A stretch of 64,000 bases of DNA from Candidula unifasciata (Eukaryota; Mollusca; Gastropoda; Stylommatophora; Geomitridae). Below are positions 32,835 to 43,931 of the stretch, one piece after another. Below the pieces are notes generated by a model. It was not told the DNA's origin, searched no databases, and was given only the letters and a program-made list of their open reading frames with translations. The stretch lies in contig CAJHNH020008379.1 in assembly GCA_905116865.2 (NCBI GenBank), positions 80,001 to 144,000 of the forward strand, read 5' to 3'. A program made the position numbers and the translations under genes. Each line of letters opens with the position of its first letter. Position 1 is the stretch's first letter.

Positions 32835-33659
32835 ATGGGGATTCCGGTGGAATCACCTCGTCCAGTAGGGAGCATCATGTTCTACGACCGTCATCAAGCT
32901 ACTGTAGAAAAAGTTATTGGTAGAAACATCATGAAAATTGGTACATGGAATGTCAGAACACTCATACAAAACGGAAAGCTGGATAACATCAAGATGGAAA
33001 TGAAGAGAATGAACATCAACACGTTAGGAATTAGTGAAATGTGGTGGCCAGGAGCAGGGGGAAAGTATTCAGATCAGCACAGATTTATATACTCGGGTGG
33101 GAAGGAATATAGTAAGGGAGTTGGTATTATTTTGGATCCAAAGAACTCAAAAACCGTTAAAGGATTTTGGACAATATCAGATAGAGTAATATTAGTAAAA
33201 CTTCGCGGCAGACCGTTTGACATCAACTTAGTACAGATTTATGCCCCAACAGCAAATAGTTCAGAGGAAGATATTGACGCATTTTATGACGAGTTAGACA
33301 TGGCTATTTATCAATGCAAAAATTGTGAAGTAACAATGGTACTTGGAGATTTCAACGCGAAAGTAGGAAGAGAAAAAGTGTACGGAATAACGGGTGGCTA
33401 TGGCCTAGGAGAAAAGAATGTGAGAGGTGACAGATTAATAGCATGGGCTGAGTCGCGCCGCATGATAACTGGTAACACCTGGTTTAAACACCATCCTCGA
33501 AGATTGTGGACTTGGAAAAGTCCTGGTGATAATGTCCGCAATCAGATTGATTATATTTTGATTTCAAGAAGATTCCAGAGCAGCTTAGTTGGAGCAAAAA
33601 CTAGACCAGGGGCAGACTGCTTTAGTGACCATGTTCCAGTTGTAGGAAAATTTGAATAA
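32835..33659 (+). pseudogene. RTE endonuclease domain, copy B
   Basis: A 274-codon frame identical to copy A from MKIGTWNVRT onward, with the same GTWNVRT, ISEMWW, QIYAPT, LGDFNAKVG, IDYILISRR and SDHVPVVG motifs. The upstream part reads IMFYDRHQATVEKVIGRN, the more plausible frame. It ends at the same TAA after GKFE as copy A. In RTE elements this domain nicks target DNA for target-primed reverse transcription. Confidence 0.92.
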
Positions 33660-33975
33660 AACTAAAGAACATTAGAAAAAAAACCACGGAACATCAAGTT
33701 AAATTTAGGAATTCTTAGAACGGATAAAGAAATTAAGGAACAGTATAATGTCACCGCACAAAACCGGTATAATGCAATGGAAATTATACAGACTATTGAT
33801 GAACAGTGGGATATGTTGCGTGAGTCAATTCAGCAGACATCAAAAGAGACAATCCCACCAACCCATAGAGTTGCAAAAAAAGAAGTGGATGTCAACCGAA
33901 AATCTGCAGTTGATAGATGAAAGAAGGAAGAAAAAGAATGATAAAGAAGGATAATCTAGAATACAAAAAGAAATA

Positions 33976-35478
33976 GTGAACAAATGCAAAGTGGCTAAAG
34001 AAGCCTGGCTGAATCAAATGTGTACAGAGATTGGGGAAAATCACAGGAAAGACTCACATTCCATGTACCAACAGATAAATATGTTAACAGGAAAGAGGAC
34101 ACGTAACAGCACTGGATGTTTGAAATCAAAAGATGGTGACTTATTAATGGGACATAGTAATATAATTAACAGATGGACAGAGTATATAGGGGAATTGTAT
34201 GATGATAATAGACCAGATGTAGAACTGCAGACCAACAATGATGGTCCACCAATAATGACTGCAGAAGTTGAGGATGCAATACATCATATGAAGAAAGGAA
34301 AAGCACCCGGGCCAGACAGCATCTCACTGGAAGAAATCGAAGCACTGGGAGATTTTGGAATTGAAATAATAACTAAACTTTTAAATGATATTTATAATAG
34401 TGGGTATATTCCAAATGACCTTTTAAAATCCATATTTATAGCTCTACCAAAGAAACCAGGGACTTTAAAATGTGAAAACCATCGCACAATAAGTCTTATG
34501 AGTCACATGACTAAGATTTTAGTGAGAATAATTATGAGAAGAATAAGAAACAAAATTAAACCAGAAATCAACGATGAACAATGTGGATTTGTAGAAGGAA
34601 AAGGTACAAACAATGCCATTTACATCCTAATGACATTGTCAGAAAGAGGGATGGAAGTAAAGACTGATTTGTACTTATGTTTCATAGACTATACAAAAGC
34701 ATTTGACTGTGTGAAGCATGAAGAAGTAATCAAACTGTTAGAAAAATTAAACATTGATGGGAAAGATCTACGAATAATAAAGAATATGTATTGGCAGCAA
34801 ACAGCAGCTATAAGAATAAACAACTGTTTAGGCACATTTCAAAGCATAAAGAGGGGCGTACGACAAGAATGTGTACTGTCACCTGATTTGTTTTCAATAT
34901 ACAGTGAATATATAATGAGATCTTTAATTGATATGCCCGGAATTGTGGTTTGTGGGCACAATATAAACAATTTACGTTATGCTTATGACACAGTCTTGAT
35001 AGCAACAAGTCAGAAAGAAATACAGGAAATGATAGACATTGTGGTGTTAGAAAGTGGAAGAATGGGCCTCAGTTTGAATAATGGGAAGACAGAAGTAATG
35101 GTGGTATCAAAGAAACAAATTATTCCTAAATGTGTAATAAAAGTCGATGGTGTTATTTTAGGACAAGTACAGAAATTTAAGTATCTGGGTACATGGATAA
35201 CATCAGATGGAAGATGCATAACTGAAATAAGAAACAGAATTGGACAGGCAAAAACTGCATTTTATAAAATGAAAAACATCTTGTGCAATATATCCTTGTC
35301 ATTGAGAGTTAGAAAAAGAATTCTTGCTTGCTACATACATCCAGTTTTAACATATGGATGTGAATCCTGGACAATCGGTAGGCAGGCCAAACAATTTTTA
35401 GAGGCCTCAGAGATGTGGTTTTACAGAAGAATGTTTAGAATACCTTGGACAGCCAAAAGAGCAGCCAAGAGATTTTGA
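33976..35478 (+). pseudogene. RTE reverse transcriptase, copy B
   Basis: A 500-codon frame: KGKAPGPDSISLEEIEALGD at about residue 107, LPKKPGTLKCENHRTISLMS, CFIDYTKAFDCV (motif A with Asp) at about 236, RGVRQECVLSPDLFSIYSEY (motif B, usually RQGCVLSP) at about 293, and YAYDTVLIA (motif C, usually YADD) at about 334, then FKYLGTWIT and CESWTIGRQAKQFLEASEMW. The G-to-E change in motif B and loss of one motif C aspartate should abolish polymerase activity. A frame break after AKRF cuts off the C-terminal HVMRRGKIEHVV and DSLVAWLGGVSAPELIHAAG region, readable in another frame to about 35748. Confidence 0.93.
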
Positions 35479-35757
35479 AAGAGGCGGGAGCCCGAAGACA
35501 ACTTATCACAGACATCAGAAGGAGACAGTCATCATTTTTCGGCCATGTTATGAGAAGAGGGAAAATAGAACATGTTGTGACCATTGGAAAGATCTATGGA
35601 AAAAGGGATAGAGGAAGACAATGAGAGGAGATGATTGACAGTCTTGTTGCATGGCTTGGAGGTGTGTCGGCACCCGAACTGATACATGCTGCAGGAGATC
35701 GCAGATTATAAAGAGGCATGATCGTCCACGCCAGTCGGCAAGGCACCTGATGATGAT

Positions 35758-35975
35758 GATATATATACCCACATGTATATATTGCACAAGGCGTGCTCGC
35801 CCACATTTCCCTACTAAGATGATGATGATGATATATATACCCACATGTATATATTGCACACAGGCGTGCTCACCCACATTTCCCTACTAAGATGATGATG
35901 ATGATATATATACCCACATGTATATATTGCACACAGGCGTGCTCACCCACATTTCCCTACTAAGATGATGATGAC
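35758..35975 (+). repeat. Tandem 3' tail of the LINE, three units, copy B
   Basis: Same three 72-73-bp units as 23688-23905. Confidence 0.9.
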
Positions 35976-35986
35976 ATTCAACCCCA

Positions 35987-36188
35987 CCAGGACATCACAC
36001 TGAGCGACAAACACCACGTGACACAAAGTCTGGCAGTCTTAGTTTCAGCTTCATAGCAAACGGGTCACCCCATCTTGTGACACAAAGTGCCACCAGGTGG
36101 TGAGGATCACCCGGGGACAGGTCCCAGAAACCCTGATCAACCCACACGTTAGGTTATATTTGGGCCCCCGACAACGGCCGTTGTAGGG
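35987..36188 (-). mobile_element. SINE-4 copy, minus strand, copy B
   Basis: Ortholog of 23917-24118. Near identity between the copies ends within it, at about 36170. Confidence 0.75.
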
Positions 36189-36500
36189 TTTTAAAACAAC
36201 AACAAAATTGCCTTTAACATTGGATACTGTGTTAATTTGTTACTACTAAGGGACATAACCCATAATTTATAGACACATAGTTCTGCCAAAGTAGTAAATT
36301 TAACTTTCGGGTTATCATATTAATCAACGACGCCTTTAATCTTCAATGATAATCATATGTATTTCGACATGAATTATTCAAATATGACACGAAGTATCAC
36401 AATTGATAGATGCCTACCTGCAGTGTATTGACGAAATATTAGGTATTTTACGCCAAAAGCCCTGCAAATGAAAAGCTGTAACCATAGCAGAAATATTAAA

Positions 36501-36730
36501 ATAATTATCCAGTTTCGTCCTTTTCAGGACGAAATTTTTTTTCATTTGAAGCCCTACTCTGGCTTTTGCCAGGGGCCGCAATATAGGCAGGCCATAAATG
36601 TGGCCAGATGTCTGAACGCGGTTTCTGGGACCTCTCCACGGCGATCCTCATCCGCATGGTGGCACTTTGTGTCATCGGGTGTTTGTCGCTTGTGTGATGT
36701 CCTGGTGGGGTAGAAAGTCAGTCAGTCAGT
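36501..36730 (+). mobile_element. SINE-4 insertion private to copy B, 13-bp TSD
   Basis: A 230-bp full-length SINE-4: the head 'cagtttcgtccttttcagga', 'ggcttttgccaggggccgca', 'aacgcggtttctgggacctc', 'atgtcctggtggggtagaaa', then a (GTCA)n tail. The target duplication CAGAAATATTAAA is at 36488-36500 and 36731-36743. Copy A has one uninterrupted site near 24423. This copy defines the family ends. Confidence 0.95.
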
Positions 36731-36936
36731 CAGAAATATTAAACGTCAACAACTTTGAACACCGTCCATTGTGGAATTTTCTCGAGGAGGGGAAGTAGCT
36801 GGGCCAAGCGAAACCCCTTATGTTCTCAATAAGTTCATGAGTGCGGATGTCCTAGAAAGATCACATACGGTACATAGAAATATGATCTGTTCATTCGCTG
36901 GTTACTGGGCGAAAGAAGCTAAGCTTACATACCACA

Positions 36937-38142
36937 CAGGGTTGTCATACTGGCATTTTTTATGCCAGATTCTACAAATTTGGCATATTTGAAATTAAAC
37001 TGGAATAAAATAATGAACTAGCGTATTTTGGCATATTCGGGGTTTTCTTGGCTTTTCTTATCAAGACTTGCTCACATTTTCTTCATGGTTTCTCCTTTAG
37101 AAACACGCAAATTTACTAAAAGCAATGTAGACCTACAGTTAACATTTTTATTTCAGTTTGACTTTGTTGTGATGTCCTGGTACGGACTAACGAAGATTCG
37201 CGCCATTTCTTATTGTATTTGTTGTCTTCCTAAACGGATCGTGACTTCGAAAAACCAAGGCCCTCTTTAATTTATGTTAATCTACTAAAATAAATGCGGA
37301 ATATAAAGCCAAAACCCACCACTGATACCAAGTGATTCAGACTGTTCAAAAACTACTTGAAGACAGAAAATAGAGAGGATATAGATCTAGTTCTATCTGT
37401 GATAGATTTTATTACTTTTACCAATGGTCACGTCATCCCAAAAAATGTAAAGCATCTTATGACATCGCAAGTATAATAGTAACTGGAAGAAAACATACTC
37501 ACGGCTCAAAAGATCTTCAAACGGATCAAAGGCAGCATATCGCAAACAGTGTCAGTGCACTGTTGCACCAAGAATTAGTAGCATATCAAATCATGAAAAA
37601 TCCGAAAAACACAAGATAAAAACTCCGTCAAAAAGGCAGTCGCAGCTTATTACAACAATGACTCCTAGGCAACGTAATGATAAAGTTAAAGGCTGCAGAG
37701 CTGCAACTTGCTGTAGGCATGACCTGTCATTGTGCAATACGCATAATTGATTATCTAAGTGAAATCATGAGAGCGTATGGTCGGGGGAGAACATTTGAGC
37801 ACATACAGTTGCATAGAACTAAATTTTCATGCCTAATTAAAAAAAAATTTTATATCGCCTGTACTTATGGTTGACCTTATTGATGATTTTCGGAACCAGA
37901 TATATGCTACCATTATATATGAGTTGCAAAGACTTCATCCCGTCTGAGAAAATGCTTAAAGATTCCACATCCGAAAAGGTTTACGTTGTAGCTTCCACTG
38001 ATTCCTGTGAGGATGACAGTGAAGAGTTAAATCTAGAGCTTCTGATGTGAAGTGAGTACAATGTTACACTTTATTTGGCATTTTCTGGCATGTTTTGGGT
38101 AATAGTTTGGCATAAAATTAAGTGTTTTATCTGGCAACCCTG
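36937..38142 (+). mobile_element. hAT transposon insertion private to copy B, 8-bp TSD
   Basis: A 1206-bp element with terminal inverted repeats starting CAGGGTTG (left CAGGGTTGTCATACTGG, right complement CAGGGTTGCCAGATAAAAC). It is flanked by perfect 8-bp duplications ATACCACA at 36929-36936 and 38143-38150. Copy A shows the empty site (ATACCACATAAATGAAAG near 24619). Eight-bp duplications and CAG ends are diagnostic of hAT. It is far shorter than an autonomous hAT (usually over 2.5 kb) and contains only transposase remnants. Confidence 0.95.
37677..37874 (+). pseudogene. hAT transposase remnant
   Basis: The frame contains KAAELQLAVGMTCHCAIRII, DYLSEIMR, FEHIQLHRTKFSCLIKK. The spacing resembles the segment after the BED zinc finger in hAT-like proteins, where AAE..LA...AEHN..F...DHLS.L...IF.D and KC.RTK.T recur (my recollection). 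Just upstream, 37380-37640 is a decayed frame that could be the former zinc finger and linker. The DDE catalytic core is missing. Confidence 0.6.
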
Positions 38143-38227
38143 ATACCACACGGATGAAACAGATGAAAGCACAAGTAGTCCTTTGCACAATATTATTATC
38201 ATGAATTTCTTACGATGTAACATCCTT

Positions 38228-38561
38228 ATCATCATCAGGTGCCTTGCCGACTGGCGTGGGCGATCATGCTCCATAATCTGCGATCTCCTGCAGCATGCAT
38301 CAGCTCGTGTGCCGACACACCTCCATGCCATGCAACAAGACTGTCAAGCATCTTCTCTCGCCGTCCTCCTCCATCCCTCCTTCCACAAACCCCTCCAGCG
38401 GTCACAACATGCTCTATTTTTCCTCCTCTCATAACATGGCCGAAAAATGATGACTGTCTCCCTCTGACAAATGCGACAAGTTGTCCTCGGGCTCCCGCCT
38501 CCCCAAAACCCCCCGGTTGCTCTCCCTGGCCGTCCAAGGCACTCCAAGCACCCTTCTGTAA
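38228..38561 (-). mobile_element. RTE LINE fragment, minus strand, copy B
   Basis: Ortholog of 24693-25027, ending in the TGATGATG tail at its left end. The undisturbed CAAGCACCCTTCTG site at its right edge is the empty site for the copy A SINE-4. Confidence 0.88.
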
Positions 38562-39244
38562 AACCACATCTCTGAGGCCCCCAGAAATTGTGTTACGATG
38601 TAATACTGTCCTTATTTAGTCAACAAATAATAATAATCTTCTTTAAACAGTAGGCACAGTCGACACGCATTCTGAAGGAAATCAGCAGCTAACAGTATCC
38701 CGTCATGCACTTAATAATACACTAGTTCGGGACGGAAATATATATTTTCAGTCCACTTATGGGAATGAATGCAATTGCTAATCATAGCATGACGCAATTA
38801 ATTTGAAAGGACTGGAAAACATTAGGTAAACACCAAACTGAACTGGGATCAATGCTCTTTTATTTCACTACAAATAGATTGAAAAATGTTTGTTTTACCG
38901 TGGCTTTGAACGTTCTACACTAAGTTTGGAAAATATGCTTTCACATTTCCTAATACAAGGGAAACAACTAAGAAATTCCGTGTTTTCCTGAACTGTGACA
39001 AAAACTTAACAAAATCAGATGTTTCATTTCACCTGGAGCCTTTCTCGACATAAACCACAACAGCAAGCGGCAGAGTATGGCTACCACTAGTCCCCCTGTA
39101 AACGATAGCAAAATGAACAGATTTAGACCTAATAGAAAAAAATAAAGGGGCGAAAAAAGTAATACTCAATAAAACAGGAGTAATAATTGTAGCAGTAGTC
39201 AAATAATAGTAACAATGACGTCAGTGATGATACAAAAGCGTCGT
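38562..39244. other. Unassigned duplicated DNA
   Basis: Ortholog of 25270-25947. Nothing recognised. Confidence 0.5.
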
Positions 39245-39705
39245 CCCCATGTGGGATGCAATTTTTAGTTATTTTGAAGCTACCCTGGCTTTTGGGAGTC
39301 GCCGTGGACGAGCGGCTAGACGCTTGCCGCCGATCGCAAGGTCGTGGGTTCGCTCCCTGGCGGAGCCGGACTTTTTCAAAAATGACCTTGGCTCCCATGT
39401 CGACCTAGTCTTGAGTGGGTACCGGGTGCAGTCCTGGGAAGTAAAGGCGACCGGCGTGATGCTGACCACATCACCCATCTTGTGCCGGTTGGTCTATGAA
39501 AATATAGGTCTAGCCCTATATGCCTAAAGGCGTGGAAAAGGGTCCTCCTAACCCTGGCTTTTGCTGGGGGTCTTAAATATGGCCTAACGACTGCCCAGGG
39601 TTTCCCGGACCTCTCCAAGGGTGATCCTCATCCGTATGGTGGCACTTCGTGTCACCGGATGTTATCGCTTGTGTGATGTCCTGGTGGGGTACAACTTAAC
39701 TAACT
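39245..39705 (+). mobile_element. SINE-4 split by SINE-1 (39295-39550), copy B
   Basis: Same nested arrangement as copy A, with target duplication ACCCTGGCTTTTG at 39282-39294 and 39551-39563. The box B here, 'gtgggttcgctccctgg', is better preserved than in copy A. Confidence 0.92.
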
Positions 39706-40166
39706 ACTAGTGATGATAATAATAATGGTAGGAATTAAAATAGTACGATTCTATAAACAGTAACAATGAAAGATAGATTAAAATGAATTGAAAAGATAAC
39801 ATGAAAGTAGGAATAATTAGATGAAGGCATGCTGAATATTGATACTTGCTAGGCTCAGAACACCTAACCTATGAAAGAGGCGATTTTCCAAAGAGAATCG
39901 TGTGATTTGATCACCATAGCAATATATTACTGTAGCGACATATATATATCATCTCCGCCACTGTGGTCAGGGCAGTTGAAATTGACAAACTGGTTTGGGG
40001 GCCTCTTTTTCAATATTTAAAAGATATTCACGGAATCGATCAGCTAGCTTCCTCCACATCTCCAAGGTTTTTCTTTCTGCGTTTGTCACAGATAAAAGCA
40101 TAGGTAAAGTTTCAGTATTCACAAGTAAATGCTTTCTTAGTCTGGAATTAACCAAAAGGAAAACAG
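39706..40166. other. Unassigned DNA with a coding-like patch on minus (39967-40155)
   Basis: The minus strand has a 62-codon frame with NTETLPMLLSVTNAERKTLE, MWRKLADRFREYLLNIEKEA and PKPVCQFQLP, and the same residues are largely kept in copy A. Its amphipathic, charged composition looks protein-like. No family was recognised, and no flanking splice sites could be confirmed. Confidence 0.35.
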
Positions 40167-40599
40167 TCTTACGAGGTCAGTATATCGAATGGACACGTTT
40201 GACACCTGTTACAGTAGCATTCTTTGGTTCCAAAATGAATTGCTGTGTGGAAATCTGCTTTTAAAAAGTATATCCTTTAGGTTGTGGCCCCGCCTGTAGA
40301 CCATCTGGGTTTCTCATTAAAAATTATCCTGTGCCTGGACTAGAGAGGAGAATATTCAAGTGGCGACGAAATGATTTGGAACCACCCACATTATTTCGAT
40401 GGAAGTTAATATAGGTTTGTCTTTCACTAGTGGAGCTGCATTTGGTGGGGAATGTGCCTCTCCAGGTAATGAGTACTCTTGGTGATTATATACTACCCTA
40501 AATGTAGTTATTAATCCATACGACATTTTCAATTTATTATTTATTTGAAAAGGTGTCTATATATGCGTATGCGTGACATGCATATGTGTGGTATTATGT
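40167..40599. other. No gene seen, unique DNA after the duplication
   Basis: Sequence without a counterpart elsewhere in the window. No exon evident. Confidence 0.45.
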
Positions 40600-40825
40600 G
40601 AATATGTGTAGGCGTTACGAACGCAGTTTGTAATGCCGGGGTGCCAGGTTCGATCCCAGCTGCAGGCCTTGCGCTGGTTTCGACAGTGGTATCAGGATGC
40701 CGGCCGTCCAGAAAGCAATGGCTAACTACTTGACGTAAACTTGTCTAGGAACACAACAGCCAAAAAAATGCTGGGGTTGGTTCTGCAACGTCCTGTAGAG
40801 GATACGCAACTAACTTTTACTTTAT
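40600..40825 (+). mobile_element. SINE-2 copy
   Basis: 'gtgccaggttcgatcccagc' (box B), 'tggtttcgacagtggtatca', 'gaacacaacagccaaaaaaa', 'tgctggggttggttctgcaa' and 'cgtcctgtagagga'. The tRNA-like head starts at about 40610 ('taggcgttacgaacgcag'). Confidence 0.85.
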
Positions 40826-41080
40826 GTGTAGGCGTGTTTGTTATGTATGTACAAGTGTGTGTATTGGTAATTGTAAAAGATTGTGTGTCTGTCTGGGTCT
40901 TTGGTGTGTGTATGTGCATCTGCATTTGTTTATGCAAGTGTTTGTTTATCTTTGTTGTGTGTGTCTGCCTGCGTTTCTGCACTGGTGTGTGCCTGTGAAT
41001 GTGGGTGTCCGTCTGCATTTGTGTCTCTATGTACGAATGTATGTGTATATTATGAATGTATGCATGTGAGTGTGTGCATG
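40826..41080 (+). repeat. Degenerate GT/TGTATG-rich tract
   Basis: Diffuse GTGT, TGTATGTG and TGTGCATG words follow the SINE-2 3' end. The Cys/Val-rich frames through it are artefacts. Confidence 0.7.
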
Positions 41081-42929
41081 CATTTTACTAAACATGCTTC
41101 TTGATAGTCATATTATTATATAGGTTTATTCTTTTCAGAGCCTCTTGCGAGAATGAAAGAAGCCAAGGAGTTCATATATCTTGCTTAAGAAATCTGAGGT
41201 TGCTAACATTTATACACTAGCATGCGGGTCTGCATTTAATGACATAATAAAGCACACAAAATAGTCAGTTTCAAAAGGAAAAACTCAGTAACTGGAATGT
41301 TTGATTCTGATAAATTTATTTGTCTATAATTTGACAATAATCCAACTTAATAAGTATTTATAAAACAGGATCATTCACTTATCTATATCATTTATATTTT
41401 CTTATTCGTAACACAAGACTCTGAAATAACAAGAGGGAGTTTTTCATGATGGAAAGTAAAATGAACATAAACTCTACCAAACAAATATGTTTAATATATA
41501 AATACAGTGTTTTCCTAAAAATAAGAACCATTTAGAAAAAACCTAGCATAATTTTTCTAGATGCTTGTAATAACAGCTTTACACCAAATGTAAGCCCTAG
41601 TAAAAATCGTCAGATAGGCAGACATATATTTTTGTCCATTGAAACATAAAATAGTCAATTACCAAGTAATGAATGTATAAATAAATATTATTATTCTAAT
41701 TATTGATCTAAAAAATGACAAAAGTAGATTTTTGCTGATGACAAAATAAATATCCCCTGGAAAATAAAGTACTGCATGTCTTTTAGGGTGAGAATTAATA
41801 CCTCTTATTTTTGGGAAAACACTGTATTAAACCTCTGTCCCGTGTTTACTTTGCGATTCACGACTGAAAGATTGTTTCGTTTTTCCAACTCTACAATAGA
41901 GGTCAATGTAAAGTCGGGAGATTTGAACCAGCGTCATTGCACATAAACCATAAGTGCTCTGCCACCAGTACTGACAGCTATTTGGAAACTGTCCGCCTGT
42001 GTCACCTGTCCGCATGCAATTCCATAGCTACAGCAACGTTCCTCCATTTACCCCAGAGTGTTAACTCTCGTACCTATTTCCTAGAGGCTGGGTGAACCTT
42101 GGGAACAGCCCGGTTCCGAACACCGGCCGTGGGCTACAATGAATCGCAGCTGGATTTGGCAGACTGTGGATGTGCCCCCACCTCTTTCTTTGAAAATATG
42201 ACGACTCTTATAATGTCACTTAAAGCCTCAATAAAAATCTTTTGCCAGAGTAGACATACCATACCCTATGTCAAACTAATCCACCCCCCCCCCCCCACTA
42301 CATTTCTTTTTACATATTGATCATCTAATCTAGTGAAATCAACACATCAGTATAACATATGCAAATGGATAAAAACAGATTATTTACAGTGTTACACAAT
42401 AAACCAGTTTATTTTACAGCGTGATATGTTTTATATGGTGGCGGATGAAATATCCTCCCGTTTCAGCCAAACACATTCAGAAACACACTCAGAACAAACA
42501 TTTTCAAATTTACAGTTACATACAGTCTAAAACTAGTCTTTCTGAAAATCATATATTCACCCAATAACATTTTTTTGCACACTAACATACGAAAAAGTTA
42601 ACAACTAGATTTCATGTCACATACAATAATAACGAATAAGGCACATGTCGTAAACTTTCTAACTTTCCCCATGTAAAATGTTAATGGTTAACTTACAATT
42701 TTGGAGAACTGTTTGAGGAATGTTACATGGAATGTTACTTGAATGGACAGCTGCTTGTATAGGAAATAACTAACTTCTTTATTTATATGGATATTTGCCC
42801 TGATGTAGGAAAGATAAACAGAGGTAACATGGCACATACGAGTGACACAGGAAAAAGCATAATGACATAAAGATTCTGCATTATACCTTCTCTGTATATT
42901 GTTTTAGTTAGCTGTTTCATAGAAGCTCC
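41081..42929. other. AT-rich intergenic DNA
   Basis: About 1.85 kb with no gene or recognised repeat, apart from a C run (42279-42295). It could contain distal 3' UTR or regulatory DNA of the minus-strand gene ending at 43762, but nothing in the sequence proves it. Confidence 0.5.
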
Positions 42930-43028
42930 TAATTAGTCGACTCCTATGACATGCCTTTAGGCAGGCAGTGGGTTTATTCTTGTTTGCCCCACAATGGGGC
43001 CCAGGATCCCACACAGGGAAATCCAGCT
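42930..43028 (-). mobile_element. SINE-3 5' fragment, minus strand
   Basis: 'taattagtcgactcctatga', 'catgcctttaggcaggcagt' and 'gccccacaatggggcccagg' are the complement of the SINE-3 head region. Confidence 0.75.
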
Positions 43029-43761
43029 ATTCAATTCTTTTTTAAATTTGATTTTTTGTAAATAGTCTCCTTCAACGGAGTTCATGTATCACCTTGTGTT
43101 ACAGTTAGAAACTTGTTCTTAGCAAGCCATGGTGTCTATTCCCCAATATCCTCATGCCTTGTTTACATGTATCAAAGACTTCATACACAATCCATTTTAT
43201 ATCTGTGATGTGAGATTATCAATCTTTGTCTCTTCTGTTTCTATTTCAGATTGGAACAAAGTGAAATAACTTATTTAAATGAAGACCAAGCATTTGTATG
43301 TAATGTTATTTTCTTGTATTAAACAAGTAACTGACAATAAGAGAATTTAAACTCATTATAGATTACTTTATTTGAGAAATGAAGATGGAAAGAAATGAAC
43401 TAAAACGCCACCAATTTGTGACCAAACAATTCAACAAAAAAATATTTTTAGACTCTTCGTTTGATCCCTAAAACCTAGCCAGGACCTAACTAATTATAAA
43501 TCATGACTATACTATATTGTGTTAGATTTTATAACATAAATACCTGATAATTTATAATAAAATTGTAAAAGCTGCTTTTTGCGATAACATTCCAAAATAT
43601 AAAAAATATGCATAAGCTAACTAAAAAACCAAGACAAAAAATGTATTAGTACTAAACACTTTGATATTAATTAGCTAAATTTAAAACTGAAAGATATTCT
43701 TAATGTTCTCTCCAGTAACATGTTTAGTGACAGTGACAATCAGAACAAAACAGCATAATGG
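43029..43761 (-). other. Probable 3' UTR of the minus-strand Ly6 gene and AT-rich DNA
   Basis: Downstream of the stop codon at 43762-43764. A minus-strand AATAAA polyadenylation signal is at 43367-43372, about 390 bp past the stop. The actual cleavage site is unknown. Confidence 0.45.
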
Positions 43762-43931
43762 TTACACACGAGTTAACAAATAATAAAAGGCTGAAAATAA
43801 AGACAGAGAAAGCAGCACAACACTAGAAGACAAGCGGGTTGATTCGTTGCAGCCATCAGCATCTTCACAGTAACACGTCTCCATGAACACTCCAGTGTAG
43901 TCCCAAGACCATCTACACCCCCAGGCCACAC
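43762..43931 (-). CDS. Gene A coding exon 4 (Cys 7-10 and GPI tail)
   Basis: Acceptor GTCCATCAG|GT. Encodes GVAWGCRWSWDYTGVFMETC, YCEDADGCNES and the hydrophobic C-terminus ending LLTRV, stop TAA. Confidence 0.88.
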
